Shown here: one piece after another, positions 1 to 6,625 of the stretch
Layout of the letters: each line of letters starts with the position of its first letter
How positions within the stretch are numbered: position 1 is the stretch's first letter
Origin: Chloroflexota bacterium
GTDB lineage: Bacteria; Chloroflexota; Anaerolineae; DTPP01
Reading direction: 5' to 3'
DNA length: 8,035 nt
Assembly (NCBI GenBank): GCA_012514615.1
Contig: JAAYZY010000454.1
Coordinates: 1 to 8,035, forward strand
Translations under genes and position numbers: made by a program
The notes under the pieces: generated by a model
The model's database searches: none
Told to the model about the DNA's origin: nothing
What the model saw: only the letters and a program-made list of their open reading frames with translations

Positions 1-5
1 AAGAG

Positions 6-34
6 TTGACAGGCCATCGGCCCGATGGTATACT
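6..34 (+). promoter_or_regulatory. sigma70-type promoter for the secreted protein gene
   Basis: TTGACA at 6-11 is a perfect -35 match. TATACT at 29-34 is a 5/6 match to the -10 consensus, and the spacer is exactly 17 nt. Transcription should begin near position 41, leaving an untranslated leader of about 235 nt before the ATG at 277. This is one of the few AT-richer spots in a GC-rich stretch, which raises confidence. It is inferred from sequence only. Confidence 0.7.
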
Positions 35-40
35 TGGGGG

Positions 41-276
41 GTCTCACTGCCTATCGCGTTTTCCAGCGCTTCTCACGCTGCCCCCAAAGACAGACGACAG
101 CCCCATCGCCAACCTCCAACGCCGCCCTCAGGTCAGATAAGCTGTGAGGCTCTGAGGCATGGGCCGTTGTCCGGCCACGGAGTTGGCGCACCCCGGGTGC
201 GGCGCAGCTGATCGCGCCTGGCGGTGATGCCACCCGCCTGCAAGATTCACGCGGTGTAGGTATGGAGGAACACAGA
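41..276 (+). other. long, possibly structured 5' leader
   Basis: There is no supported gene between the promoter and the ATG at 277. Small inverted repeats can be seen: CAGCG/CGCTG at 64-68 and 76-80, CCTCAG/CTGAGG at 126-131 and 152-157, GGCCG/CGGCC at 162-166 and 172-176, and GCACCC/GGGTGC at 188-193 and 195-200. None ends in a U-tract. I do not recognise a riboswitch or a known leader RNA. Short arms are common by chance in GC-rich DNA, so folding is only suggested. Confidence 0.3.
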
Positions 277-1986
277 ATGACGAGGCAACACGGTTGGCAG
301 AGGATTGGGCTGGGCGCAGCCCTGGCGCTGGCGGTTCTGCTTGGGTTTGGGGGCATGGCTCAGGCAGACGAGACCATCTGCACCGGCGCCCTGGGCGCGG
401 TCACGGTGGAGAACCTGACAGTGCCGCAGAACGCTACCTGTACCCTGAACGGCACGCGCGTCCAAGGGAACATCAAGGTGGAGTCCGGGGCCACGCTGCG
501 GGCTTATGGCGTGCATGTGGATGGGAACATTCAGGCCGAGGGCGCGATCCTGGTCAACGTCTACCCTGGCGCCCGCGTCAACGGCAACATCCAGATCAAG
601 CAGGGAGGCGGCGCTGCCGTCGAGGGGGCCAGCGTCGGTGCGGACCTCCAGTTTGACGCGAACAACCGAGCGCTGACGGCGAGGAACAACACCATCGGCG
701 GCAACTTGCAGGCGTTCGGGAACCGCAACGGGCTCACCATCGCCAGCAACACCATCAACGGGAACCTGCAGTGTAAGACGAACGTCCCGCCCCCGGTCGG
801 CTGGGGGAACGTGGTCTATGGCAGCATGGAAGACCAGTGCGTTGGCTTTGACGGGCCTCCGCCGACAAGCACGCCCACGGTCACCCCCACCAGGACGTTT
901 GGGCCGACCCCCACCGCGACGGCCACAGCCACAGCCACGCGGACCGCGGGCCCGACCCGCACCCCCACCGCCGTGCCCTCAGGCGACGGTATCTGCACCG
1001 GCGTCCTGGGCGCGGTCACGGTGGAGAACCTGACAGTGCCGCAGAACGCTGCCTGCACCCTGAACGGCACCCACGTCCAAGGAAACGTCAAGGTGGGAAC
1101 GGGGGCCACGCTGCGGGCTTATGGCGTGCATGTGGATGGGAACATTCAGGCCGAGGGCGCTAGCCTGGTTGCCGTTCACCCTGGCGCCCGCATCGATGGC
1201 AACATCCAGATCAAGCAGGGAGGCGGCGCTGCCGTCGAGGGGGTCAGGGTCGGTGCAGACCTCCAGTTCGACGCGAACGGCCGAGCGTTGACGGCGAGGA
1301 ACAACGCCATCGGAGGCAACCTGCAGGCGTTCGGGAACCGCAACGAGCTCACCATCACTGGCAATGTCGTCAATGGGAACCTGCAGTGCAAGGGGAACGT
1401 TCCGCCTCCGACGGGGTGGGGGAACATCGTGGCCGGCAACATGGAAGACCAGTGTGCGGGCTTCGGCGGCCCGCCGCCGTCCAACACGCCTACTCCCACG
1501 CCCACCCTCTTGCCGGCCAACAACCACGCGCCCAACCCAGGTTTTGAGCAGCCCAACCCCCAGGGCGCCGGGCCGCGGGGCTGGGTGGGCAGCCACTGGG
1601 CAGGCCCTGCGGCAACCTACAGTTGGGTCACCCATACGGTGCACAGCGGCTCCAGGGCGGTCCGCATCGCCAACGCGTCCGATGCGACGCGCAGTCGCTG
1701 GCGAGCGCCCGTGGTGGCCGTGCAAGCGGGGCAGACCTATCGGTACGGCGTGCATATCCGCGGGGCCCAGATTGCCGGCACGGCGCGGGTGACCATGGTA
1801 TTCCTGCGGGCCGACCGCACCCGCATCGGCAGCCAGGAGTCGCCCACCCTGCGGGGCACCTTCAACTGGCAATGGCTGGGCGGCACGGTGACCCCGCCGG
1901 CGGGCACCAGCACCCTCCGCTTCGAGCTGCGCCTGTACCAAGGCGGCGCCGTCTGGTTCGACGACCTGGTGCTGGAGAAGCAGTAG
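277..1986 (+). CDS. secreted protein: two beta-helix-like modules, TPT linkers, carbohydrate-binding-like C-terminal domain
   Basis: This 569-residue protein is probably exported and acts at or outside the cell surface. The ATG at 277 is preferred over the in-frame ATG at 262, because GGAGG at 264-268 is an ideal ribosome binding site for 277 and lies inside the longer reading. Residues 1-30 form a Sec signal peptide: basic start, Ala/Leu core, and AQA before DE. Residues 34-191 and 239-396 are two copies of one module, rich in 'GN(I/L)Q' turns (GNIQAEG, GNIQIKQGG, GGNLQAFGN, GNLQCK). This regular spacing suggests a right-handed beta-helix resembling bactofilin-type repeats. Each copy has paired Cys near both ends, possibly disulfides. 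Thr/Pro linkers cover about 192-238 and 397-414. Residues 415-569 (NPGFE start, HSGSRAVRI, VWFDDLVLE end) look like a CBM4/9-type beta-sandwich. The ligand is unknown, and no anchor or catalytic motif is visible. Confidence 0.85.
   Translation: MTRQHGWQRIGLGAALALAVLLGFGGMAQADETICTGALGAVTVENLTVPQNATCTLNGTRVQGNIKVESGATLRAYGVHVDGNIQAEGAILVNVYPGARVNGNIQIKQGGGAAVEGASVGADLQFDANNRALTARNNTIGGNLQAFGNRNGLTIASNTINGNLQCKTNVPPPVGWGNVVYGSMEDQCVGFDGPPPTSTPTVTPTRTFGPTPTATATATATRTAGPTRTPTAVPSGDGICTGVLGAVTVENLTVPQNAACTLNGTHVQGNVKVGTGATLRAYGVHVDGNIQAEGASLVAVHPGARIDGNIQIKQGGGAAVEGVRVGADLQFDANGRALTARNNAIGGNLQAFGNRNELTITGNVVNGNLQCKGNVPPPTGWGNIVAGNMEDQCAGFGGPPPSNTPTPTPTLLPANNHAPNPGFEQPNPQGAGPRGWVGSHWAGPAATYSWVTHTVHSGSRAVRIANASDATRSRWRAPVVAVQAGQTYRYGVHIRGAQIAGTARVTMVFLRADRTRIGSQESPTLRGTFNWQWLGGTVTPPAGTSTLRFELRLYQGGAVWFDDLVLEKQ
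376..1490 (+). repeat. direct duplication, 615-bp offset (205 codons)
   Basis: The segment from 376 to about 866 recurs from 991 to about 1490. Five landmarks checked along the unit all sit exactly 615 bp apart: 376/991, 391/1006, 496/1111, 591/1206 and 826/1441. There is therefore no net indel. Mismatch-free blocks include 390-435, 487-545 and 583-628 against their partners. The period includes both the folded module and the Thr/Pro linker. Confidence 0.95.
865..985 (+). repeat. low-complexity Thr/Pro linker coding stretch
   Basis: The codons encode alternating Thr-Pro and Thr-Ala runs (TPTVTPT, TATATATATRT), including short GCCACA-type nucleotide repeats near 921-938. Such linkers separate folded domains in exported proteins, may be glycosylated, and are prone to length change. 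A shorter version (SNTPTPTPTLLP) follows the second module at about 1480-1515. Confidence 0.8.
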
Positions 1987-2037
1987 AGAGACCGCTCCTG
2001 CCCGTCAGCGTGGAGAGCATGGCGACGGTTGTGGGAG

Positions 2038-2079
2038 AAGGCAGGGGGCTGGCTGCGGTCAGGGCCCCTTTTCTGCCTT
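2038..2079 (+). terminator. hairpin terminator after the secreted protein gene
   Basis: AAGGCAG at 2038-2044 pairs with CTGCCTT at 2073-2079. Inside this, GGGGC at 2045-2049 pairs with GCCCC at 2064-2068, which is followed directly by TTTT at 2069-2072. The inner GC hairpin plus TTTT reads as an intrinsic terminator with a short U-tract; the outer arms would extend the structure. It lies about 50 nt after the stop codon. Bulges make it less than ideal. Confidence 0.5.
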
Positions 2080-2162
2080 GGACGTTGGCAGTCGGGGCGT
2101 GCCTTCTCCCCCCGACGCGGCCGACAGGCCCTGTGGCCGCCCCCAAGCGCTTGCCCCCCTTC

Positions 2163-2191
2163 TTGCAGTTTGCCGCCACCTGAGGTATAGT
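2163..2191 (+). promoter_or_regulatory. sigma70-type promoter for the acyl-CoA dehydrogenase operon
   Basis: TATAGT at 2186-2191 is a good -10. TTGCAG at 2163-2168, with a 17-nt spacer, is a weak -35. The predicted start is near 2198, giving a leader of about 160 nt. No other promoter-like sequence stands out between 1987 and 2357. Confidence 0.5.
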
Positions 2192-2225
2192 AGTAGCGCT
2201 ATCAGACGGGCAGCGAAGCCCTGCA

Positions 2226-2300
2226 CGGTTGGAGTAGGCCACCGGAACCGACGGCCGGCGCCGAGCTCCCCGCCAGGGGACCGGCCCGGCCGTTCTTGTT
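2226..2300 (+). promoter_or_regulatory. structured 5' leader of the dehydrogenase/oxidoreductase operon, possible attenuator
   Basis: Two adjacent helices can be drawn. In the first, CGGTT (2226-2230) pairs with AACCG (2246-2250). In the second, ACGGCCGG (2251-2258) pairs with CCGGCCGT (2286-2293), enclosing an inner hairpin TCCCC-GCCA-GGGGA (2267-2280). The sequence after the outer stem is T-rich (TTCTTGTT, about 2293-2300), as expected for an attenuator. I do not recognise a known riboswitch class. No short leader peptide with a telling codon run was seen. Confidence 0.4.
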
Positions 2301-2357
2301 GCCCAGAAGAGGGCGCCGCGTTTCCCCCTGAATCACGCCCGAAGAGGAGAGGCCAGG

Positions 2358-3575
2358 ATGGACTTCCAGTGGACAGACGAGCATGAGATGACCCGCAAGA
2401 TGGTGCGGGACTTCGCCGAGAAGGAGATCGTGCCGCACGTCAAAGAGCACGACCGCAGCCAGACCTTCGACCGCGGCCTCTTGCCCAAGATGGCCCGCCT
2501 GGGGCTGCTGGGGCCCTGCATCCCGGTGAAGTACGGCGGCGCGGGGATGGACTACATCTCCCTGGGCGTCATCTGCGAGGAGCTGGAGCACGCCGATACC
2601 GCGGCGCGGGTGATCATGTCGGTGCACGTGGGCCTCAACTGCCTGACGCTGCTGCAGTGGGGCAGCGAAGAGCAGAAGGAGAAGTACCTGGCGCCCCAGG
2701 CCCGGGGTGAACGGATCGCCACCTATGCCCTCACCGAACCCAACGCCGGTTCCGACGCCGTGGCCATCGAGACGGTGGCCCGCCGCGAGGGTGACCACTA
2801 CCGGCTGAGCGGTGAGAAGATGTGGATCTCCCTGGCCGATGTGGCCGACCACTTCATCATCATCGCCTGGACCGACCTGGAGAAGCGGAAGAAGCGCGAT
2901 CACAGCGGGATGTCGGCCTTCATCGTGGAGCGGGGCTTCCCCGGCGTGGAGACAGCCACCATCCACGGCAAGCTGGGCGTGCGGGCTGGCAACACCGGCT
3001 CCATCCACATGGAGGATGTGCCGGTGCCAGCGGCCAACCTGTTGGGCCAGGAGGGCGAAGGGTTCAAGATCGCCATGAGCGCCCTGGAGAACGGCCGCTA
3101 TACCGTGGCCTGGGGCGCCACCGGCCTCATCCAAGCCTGCCTGGATGCCAGCGTGCGGTACGCCAACGAGCGCCGCACCTTCGGCGTGCCCATCGGCCAG
3201 CACCAGTTGGTGCAGCAGATGATCGCCCGCATGGTGCAGCGGGTGGACGCGGCCCGGCTGCTCTGCCTGCGGGCCGGCTGGCTGAAGAACCAGGGCCAGC
3301 GCAACACCCGGGAGACGGCCCTGGCCAAGTGGTTCGCCTGCGATGCATCCTTTGATTCGGCCGCCGACGCGGTGCAGATCCACGGCGCCTACGGCTACTC
3401 CGACGAGTACGACGTGGAGCGCTTCCTGCGCAACTCCAAGGGCGCGGTGATCTACGAGGGCAGCCGCGAGGTGCAGCAGCTCATGCAGGCCCAGTATGCC
3501 TTGGGCTACCGCCAGGACCGCCCGCTGCGCTGCGAGCTGCCGGCCTACGATCCCGACCTGTGGCAGGAAGAGTAG
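2358..3575 (+). CDS. acyl-CoA dehydrogenase, glutaryl-CoA dehydrogenase-like
   Basis: A full-length 405-residue flavoprotein of the acyl-CoA dehydrogenase family, which oxidises acyl-CoA thioesters to 2-enoyl-CoA and passes electrons to an ETF-type acceptor. Visible signatures are [11 protein letters not shown] (123-133, flavin/substrate region), RRTFG (272-276, FAD pyrophosphate contact), [11 protein letters not shown] (341-351) and IYEGS with Glu367 as the expected catalytic base. Two traits recall glutaryl-CoA dehydrogenase rather than short-chain enzymes. Arg84 in ARVIMSV aligns, from memory, with the Arg that binds the glutaryl carboxylate, and RYTVAWG (247-253) resembles the GCDH RYGIAWG. 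The neighbouring Ser of GCDH is Val85 here, so the substrate is uncertain. The start has a strong ribosome site, GAGGAGAGG at 2344-2352. It is first in an apparent operon with the two oxidoreductase genes. Family assignment is firm; substrate is inference. Confidence 0.93.
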   Translation: MDFQWTDEHEMTRKMVRDFAEKEIVPHVKEHDRSQTFDRGLLPKMARLGLLGPCIPVKYGGAGMDYISLGVICEELEHADTAARVIMSVHVGLNCLTLLQWGSEEQKEKYLAPQARGERIATYALTEPNAGSDAVAIETVARREGDHYRLSGEKMWISLADVADHFIIIAWTDLEKRKKRDHSGMSAFIVERGFPGVETATIHGKLGVRAGNTGSIHMEDVPVPAANLLGQEGEGFKIAMSALENGRYTVAWGATGLIQACLDASVRYANERRTFGVPIGQHQLVQQMIARMVQRVDAARLLCLRAGWLKNQGQRNTRETALAKWFACDASFDSAADAVQIHGAYGYSDEYDVERFLRNSKGAVIYEGSREVQQLMQAQYALGYRQDRPLRCELPAYDPDLWQEE

Positions 3576-3584
3576 GCTGCGCCT

Positions 3585-3607
3585 GGTCCGGGCCGGGGCC
3601 CGGGACC
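3585..3607 (+). other. GC hairpin between the dehydrogenase and alpha-subunit genes
   Basis: GGTCCGGGCC (3585-3594) pairs with GGCCCGGGACC (3597-3607) with one bulged G and a 2-nt gap. No U-tract follows, so termination is unlikely. It could pause polymerase, protect an RNA end, or set different expression of the two sides of a 54-nt gap. Confidence 0.4.
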
Positions 3608-3629
3608 TGACTTCACAGAGAGGCCGCCC

Positions 3630-4748
3630 ATGCGAGAGTTCCTCAACGGCAGCGAGGCGATTGTGCGCGCCGCGCTGGACGCGGGCTGCACCTTCTTTGC
3701 CGGCTACCCCATCACCCCGGCCAGCGAGATCCTGGCCGAGATGCTCCAAGGGCTGCCCCGGGTGGGCGGCGTGGCCATCCAGGCCGAGGACGAAATCGCT
3801 GCCATGGGCTTCTGCATCGGCGCGGCCATGGCCGGGGCCCGCGTCCTCACTGCCACCAGCGGGCCGGGCATCAGCCTCTACAGCGAGAACCTGGGTCTGG
3901 CCATCATGGCTGAAGCGCCCTTGGTGGTGGTGGATTGCCAGCGCATGGGCCCGGCCACCGGCGGGGCCACCACCGTGGGCCAGGGCGACGTGCAGTTCCT
4001 GCGCTGGGGCACTTCTGGCGGCTACCCGGTCATCGTACTGGCCCCGGCCAGCGTGGCCGACTGTTACACCCTGACCCGGCGTGCCTTTGCCCTGGCCGAG
4101 CGCTTCCGCACGCCGGTCTTCTTGGCCACCGATAAAGAGATGGCCACCACCCAAGCCACGGTGGACCAGGCGGCTTTCTGCCCTGTGCCGGCGCCCCCGA
4201 CGCCGGTCCTGGCCGCCGACGCCCCGTTCCGCACCTTCAACCCCGACCGGCCAGAGGAGGTGATCCCCCTGGCCCCGTTGGGCGGCGCGCACGTGACCCG
4301 CTACACCACTTCCAGCCACGACGCCAGCGGCCGCCTAAGCACCGACCCGGCGGTGGTGGGCGCACTGAACCGCCACCTGGCTGCCAAGATCGACGCCCAC
4401 CAGGCCGAGCTGGAGTGGGCCCTGGAAGACCTGCAGCCGGGGGCTCAGGTGCTCTTCGTCAGCTACGGCACGGCCGCCCGCGCCACCGCCGAGGCGGTGG
4501 CCTTGGCCCGCGCTCGGGGCCGGCGAGCCTCCCTGCTCACCCTGCAGACGCTCTGGCCGGTGCCGCAGCAGACCCTGCGCCGGGCGCTCCAGGGCGTGCT
4601 GCGGGTGGTGGTGGTGGAGCTGAACCTGGGGCAGTACCTACGGGAGGTGGAGCGTCTGAGCGAAGACCGCCCGGTGGTGGGCGTGCTCCAAGTGGATGGC
4701 GAGCTCCCCACACCGGAGGCCATCCTGGAGAAGGGAGGCCTGGCATGA
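3630..4748 (+). CDS. korA: 2-oxoacid:ferredoxin oxidoreductase, alpha subunit
   Basis: A 372-residue alpha subunit of a thiamine-diphosphate- and CoA-dependent 2-oxoacid oxidoreductase. With its partner it decarboxylates a 2-oxoacid to acyl-CoA and reduces ferredoxin in the cytoplasm. GYPITPASEI (25-34) is the hallmark N-terminal motif of the 2-oxoglutarate/2-oxoisovalerate type. AEDE (52-55) is where this superfamily places the Glu that activates thiamine. TSGPG (76-80) and GGATTVGQGD follow. The second half (FVSYGT..., LLTLQTLWPVP) is the C-terminal domain that assembles with the other subunits. The length fits an alpha subunit without the gamma domain that many bacterial KorA proteins carry at the N-terminus. 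AGAGAGG at 3617-3623 sets the start, and the stop overlaps the next start (ATGA). The korA label is by family; substrate could also be a branched-chain 2-oxoacid or 2-oxoadipate. Confidence 0.9.
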   Translation: MREFLNGSEAIVRAALDAGCTFFAGYPITPASEILAEMLQGLPRVGGVAIQAEDEIAAMGFCIGAAMAGARVLTATSGPGISLYSENLGLAIMAEAPLVVVDCQRMGPATGGATTVGQGDVQFLRWGTSGGYPVIVLAPASVADCYTLTRRAFALAERFRTPVFLATDKEMATTQATVDQAAFCPVPAPPTPVLAADAPFRTFNPDRPEEVIPLAPLGGAHVTRYTTSSHDASGRLSTDPAVVGALNRHLAAKIDAHQAELEWALEDLQPGAQVLFVSYGTAARATAEAVALARARGRRASLLTLQTLWPVPQQTLRRALQGVLRVVVVELNLGQYLREVERLSEDRPVVGVLQVDGELPTPEAILEKGGLA

Positions 4749-6088
4749 ACGAGCCCGGCGCAGGTTCGTATCTGGACGCGGCGCGGCTCCCTTTCCCCTT
4801 CTGTCAGGGCTGCAGCCACGGGCGCATCCTCCACCAGTTGGATGATGCCCTGGGCCGCCTGGCGCTGGATCCCCGCCAGGTGGTCCTCGTCACCGACATC
4901 GGCTGCGTGGGGCTGTCGGACCAGTACTTCACCACCAACAGCTTCCACGGGCTCCACGGCCGTTCCATTACCTACGCCACAGGGATCAAGCTGGCCAACC
5001 CGGCGCTGCAGGTGGTGGTGCTCATGGGCGACGGCGGGGCGGGCATCGGCGCCAACCACCTGATCCACGCCGCCCGACGCAACATCGGCCTCACCGTGCT
5101 GGTGTTCAACAACTTCAACTTCGGCATGACCGGCGGCCAGCACTCGGTGACCACGCCGCCGGGGGGGCGCACACCCACAACCCCCCTGGGCGGCCAGTTG
5201 GAGCAGCCGCTGGACCTCTGCGCTACCGCCGCGGCCAACGGCGCCGGCTTCGTGGCGCGGGCCCTCTTCAGCGACCCCCAACTGCCGGACCTGCTGGATC
5301 GAGCCCTGTGCACCCAGGGGTTTGCCCTGCTAGATATCTGGGAGCTGTGCGTTCGGTTTGCTCGCGCCAACCCCAAAGAACTGCTGCCCGGCGAGCGCCT
5401 CAAGCTGGGGCAGACGCCCAGCGGCGTGGTGGCCGAGAAGCCCAGGCCGGAATACGCCCAGGAGTACCGCCGCTTGGCCGCCCTGGGCCCCCAAGGGCAG
5501 CCGCCCCAGCGCGCCCTGGTGCCCATCCTCTCTCACCCCCTGCCCGGGCCGCTGCGCTGCGTGCTGGCCGGCTCGGCCGGCGGGCGCGTGCGCTCGGCGG
5601 CCAACCTGCTGAGCCTGGGCGGGGTGCTGGCCGGCCTGTGGGCTACCCAGCGAGATGAGTACCCGGTCACCGTGGCCTCCGGCTACTCTCTGGCCCAGGT
5701 GATCCTGAGCCCAAAAGAGATCCAATACACCGGCATCGCCCAGCCCGACTGGATGCTGGTGGTGAGCCCCGAGGGGCTGCGCAAGTCTCGAGGGCTGGCG
5801 AAGCGCATGGACCGACGCAGCCGGCTCTACCTGCGGGCCGACCTTTGGCCGGTGGAATCCGACGCCCAGGTGACGCTGCTGGACTTCGCCGCCGCCCCCC
5901 TGCGCCTGCGGGAGGAGGAGCAGGCCCTGGCCGGCCTGGCCGCGGCCCTGCAGCACAGCGCCCTCTACCCGTTGGACGCGCTGCGCGCTGCCGTGGCCCG
6001 CGACGCTGCCCACGCCCAGGGCAACCTGCGGGTGTTGGAGGCCAGCCTGCTCCTGCCGCTGCACGAGGTTGCGCCCCACCGCCCGTAG
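4745..6088 (+). CDS. 2-oxoacid:ferredoxin oxidoreductase, fused beta-gamma subunit
   Basis: A 447-residue protein joining the thiamine-binding beta subunit (about 1-240) to a gamma domain (about 270-447) by a Pro/Gln-rich linker (about 245-269). In beta, GDG (95-97) to NN (122-123) is the thiamine diphosphate/Mg motif. Cys20, Cys23, Cys54 and Cys202 match the four ligands of the proximal [4Fe-4S] cluster. FHGLHGR (67-73) is a KorB hallmark. The gamma part keeps the family outline (SLAQVILSPKEIQY, then QPDWMLVV). However, the glycine loop reads AGSAGGRVRS instead of GxGGQG, and the usual RGG turn is absent. GGGAGG-type ribosome site at 4733-4738 and the ATGA overlap with the alpha gene fix the start at 4745, although the frame is open upstream. 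Tight overlap implies coupled, near-equal synthesis of the two subunits. No delta-type ferredoxin subunit is present nearby. Gene symbol left blank because it is a fusion (korB plus korC-like). Confidence 0.88.
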   Translation: MNEPGAGSYLDAARLPFPFCQGCSHGRILHQLDDALGRLALDPRQVVLVTDIGCVGLSDQYFTTNSFHGLHGRSITYATGIKLANPALQVVVLMGDGGAGIGANHLIHAARRNIGLTVLVFNNFNFGMTGGQHSVTTPPGGRTPTTPLGGQLEQPLDLCATAAANGAGFVARALFSDPQLPDLLDRALCTQGFALLDIWELCVRFARANPKELLPGERLKLGQTPSGVVAEKPRPEYAQEYRRLAALGPQGQPPQRALVPILSHPLPGPLRCVLAGSAGGRVRSAANLLSLGGVLAGLWATQRDEYPVTVASGYSLAQVILSPKEIQYTGIAQPDWMLVVSPEGLRKSRGLAKRMDRRSRLYLRADLWPVESDAQVTLLDFAAAPLRLREEEQALAGLAAALQHSALYPLDALRAAVARDAAHAQGNLRVLEASLLLPLHEVAPHRP

Positions 6089-6109
6089 CTGGGGCGATGT
6101 CGCCCCAGC
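6088..6109 (+). terminator. perfect hairpin at the stop of the beta-gamma gene
   Basis: GCTGGGGCGA (6088-6097) and TCGCCCCAGC (6100-6109) form a perfect 10-bp stem, starting in the stop codon. No U-tract follows. It may be a U-less terminator, as proposed in some high-GC bacteria, or a 3'-end stabiliser of the operon mRNA. Confidence 0.5.
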
Positions 6110-6160
6110 CAGAACGCCCGACCCGACCCTGTCCATCCGCCCTTGCCTCGCGGTAGCCCA

Positions 6161-6180
6161 CCCCGGCCGACTGGCCGGGG
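6161..6180 (+). other. second perfect GC hairpin in the intergenic region
   Basis: CCCCGGCC (6161-6168), loop GACT, GGCCGGGG (6173-6180) is a perfect 8-bp stem with a tetraloop, 51 nt after the first hairpin. No U-tract is seen on either strand. It may back up termination. Apart from these two hairpins and the ribosome site of the next gene, 6089-6286 shows no supported gene and no convincing promoter. Confidence 0.4.
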
Positions 6181-6286
6181 GCAAGACTGCCCACCCGACG
6201 GAGCCCAACTCCCCCCACCTGTCTGGCGACTTCCGGCCTGTTCCGCGATATGCTCAATCTGAGAGAGCAGATCGGGGAGGTGCGCC

Positions 6287-6625
6287 ATGTCAGGCATCAA
6301 CACATGGTTCTGGAGCGAAGAGGGCGAGCTGCATCTGGCGTGGCGGCTCCTGTGGGCGGCCGGCTTGGCCATGCTGGCGGTGCTGCCGTTGGCCTTTGCT
6401 GGCAGCGTAGTGGTCGCCTACGCCTCCCTGCGGCCGGCGAACCTGGCGGCCGGGGCGGCGGTCTCGGCCCTGCAGGGGCTGGATCCGGCCACCGCGGCCT
6501 TGGTCATGGGCAGCCCTTCTTTCGTGCCCCTGGCCACGGCGCTGTTGGCCCTGGTGGGGGGGCTGACCCTGGGCCTGGCAGCCCACCTGCTGGGGTCCCG
6601 AAGGAGCGAGTTTCCTCAAGGCTAG
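6287..6625 (+). CDS. small two-helix membrane protein, unknown function
   Basis: This 112-residue protein is not recognised. It has a short polar N-terminus (FWSEEGELH) and a hydrophobic segment at about 19-47. A small Ala/Gly-rich stretch with LQGLDPATAALVMGSPS sits between the helices. A second hydrophobic segment runs at about 77-103, with a short basic tail (SRRSEFPQG). Two membrane helices with both ends in the cytoplasm is the simplest topology. There is no clear signal cleavage site or known motif. GGGGAGG at 6274-6280, 6 nt before the ATG at 6287, is a strong ribosome site and decides this frame over the overlapping frame opening at 6250. It stands apart from the operon upstream (two hairpins, 198 nt) and from the promoter downstream, so nothing can be inferred from context. 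Confidence 0.7.
   Translation: MSGINTWFWSEEGELHLAWRLLWAAGLAMLAVLPLAFAGSVVVAYASLRPANLAAGAAVSALQGLDPATAALVMGSPSFVPLATALLALVGGLTLGLAAHLLGSRRSEFPQG

Noticed and set aside
262..276. ATG at 262 as the start of the secreted protein
   Set aside because: It would place the GGAGG ribosome site inside the gene. The ATG at 277 has that site at ideal spacing and gives a cleaner signal peptide.
905..985. Short tandem nucleotide repeats as a possible CRISPR or mobile-element signal
   Set aside because: They are simple Thr-Pro/Thr-Ala codon repeats within a secreted protein linker, with no spacers or flanking target duplications.
979..1941. 320-codon open frame on the - strand
   Set aside because: It is antisense to the secreted protein gene, Arg/Gly-rich, has no ribosome site of note, and its repeated pieces only mirror the 615-bp duplication.
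2202..4319. 705-codon open frame on the - strand
   Set aside because: It lies opposite the dehydrogenase and the alpha subunit gene, which have clear family motifs. Its translation is Gly/Ala/His-rich with no recognisable domain, as expected for the complement of GC-rich coding DNA.
4415..4744. Upstream extension of the beta-gamma gene to 4415
   Set aside because: The frame is open but overlaps the alpha gene by 110 codons with low-complexity Gly/Ala/Arg sequence. The start at 4745 has a ribosome site and an ATGA overlap.
6249..6254. TATGCT as a -10 box for the small membrane protein
   Set aside because: No acceptable -35 box lies 16-18 nt upstream, so a promoter here is not supported.
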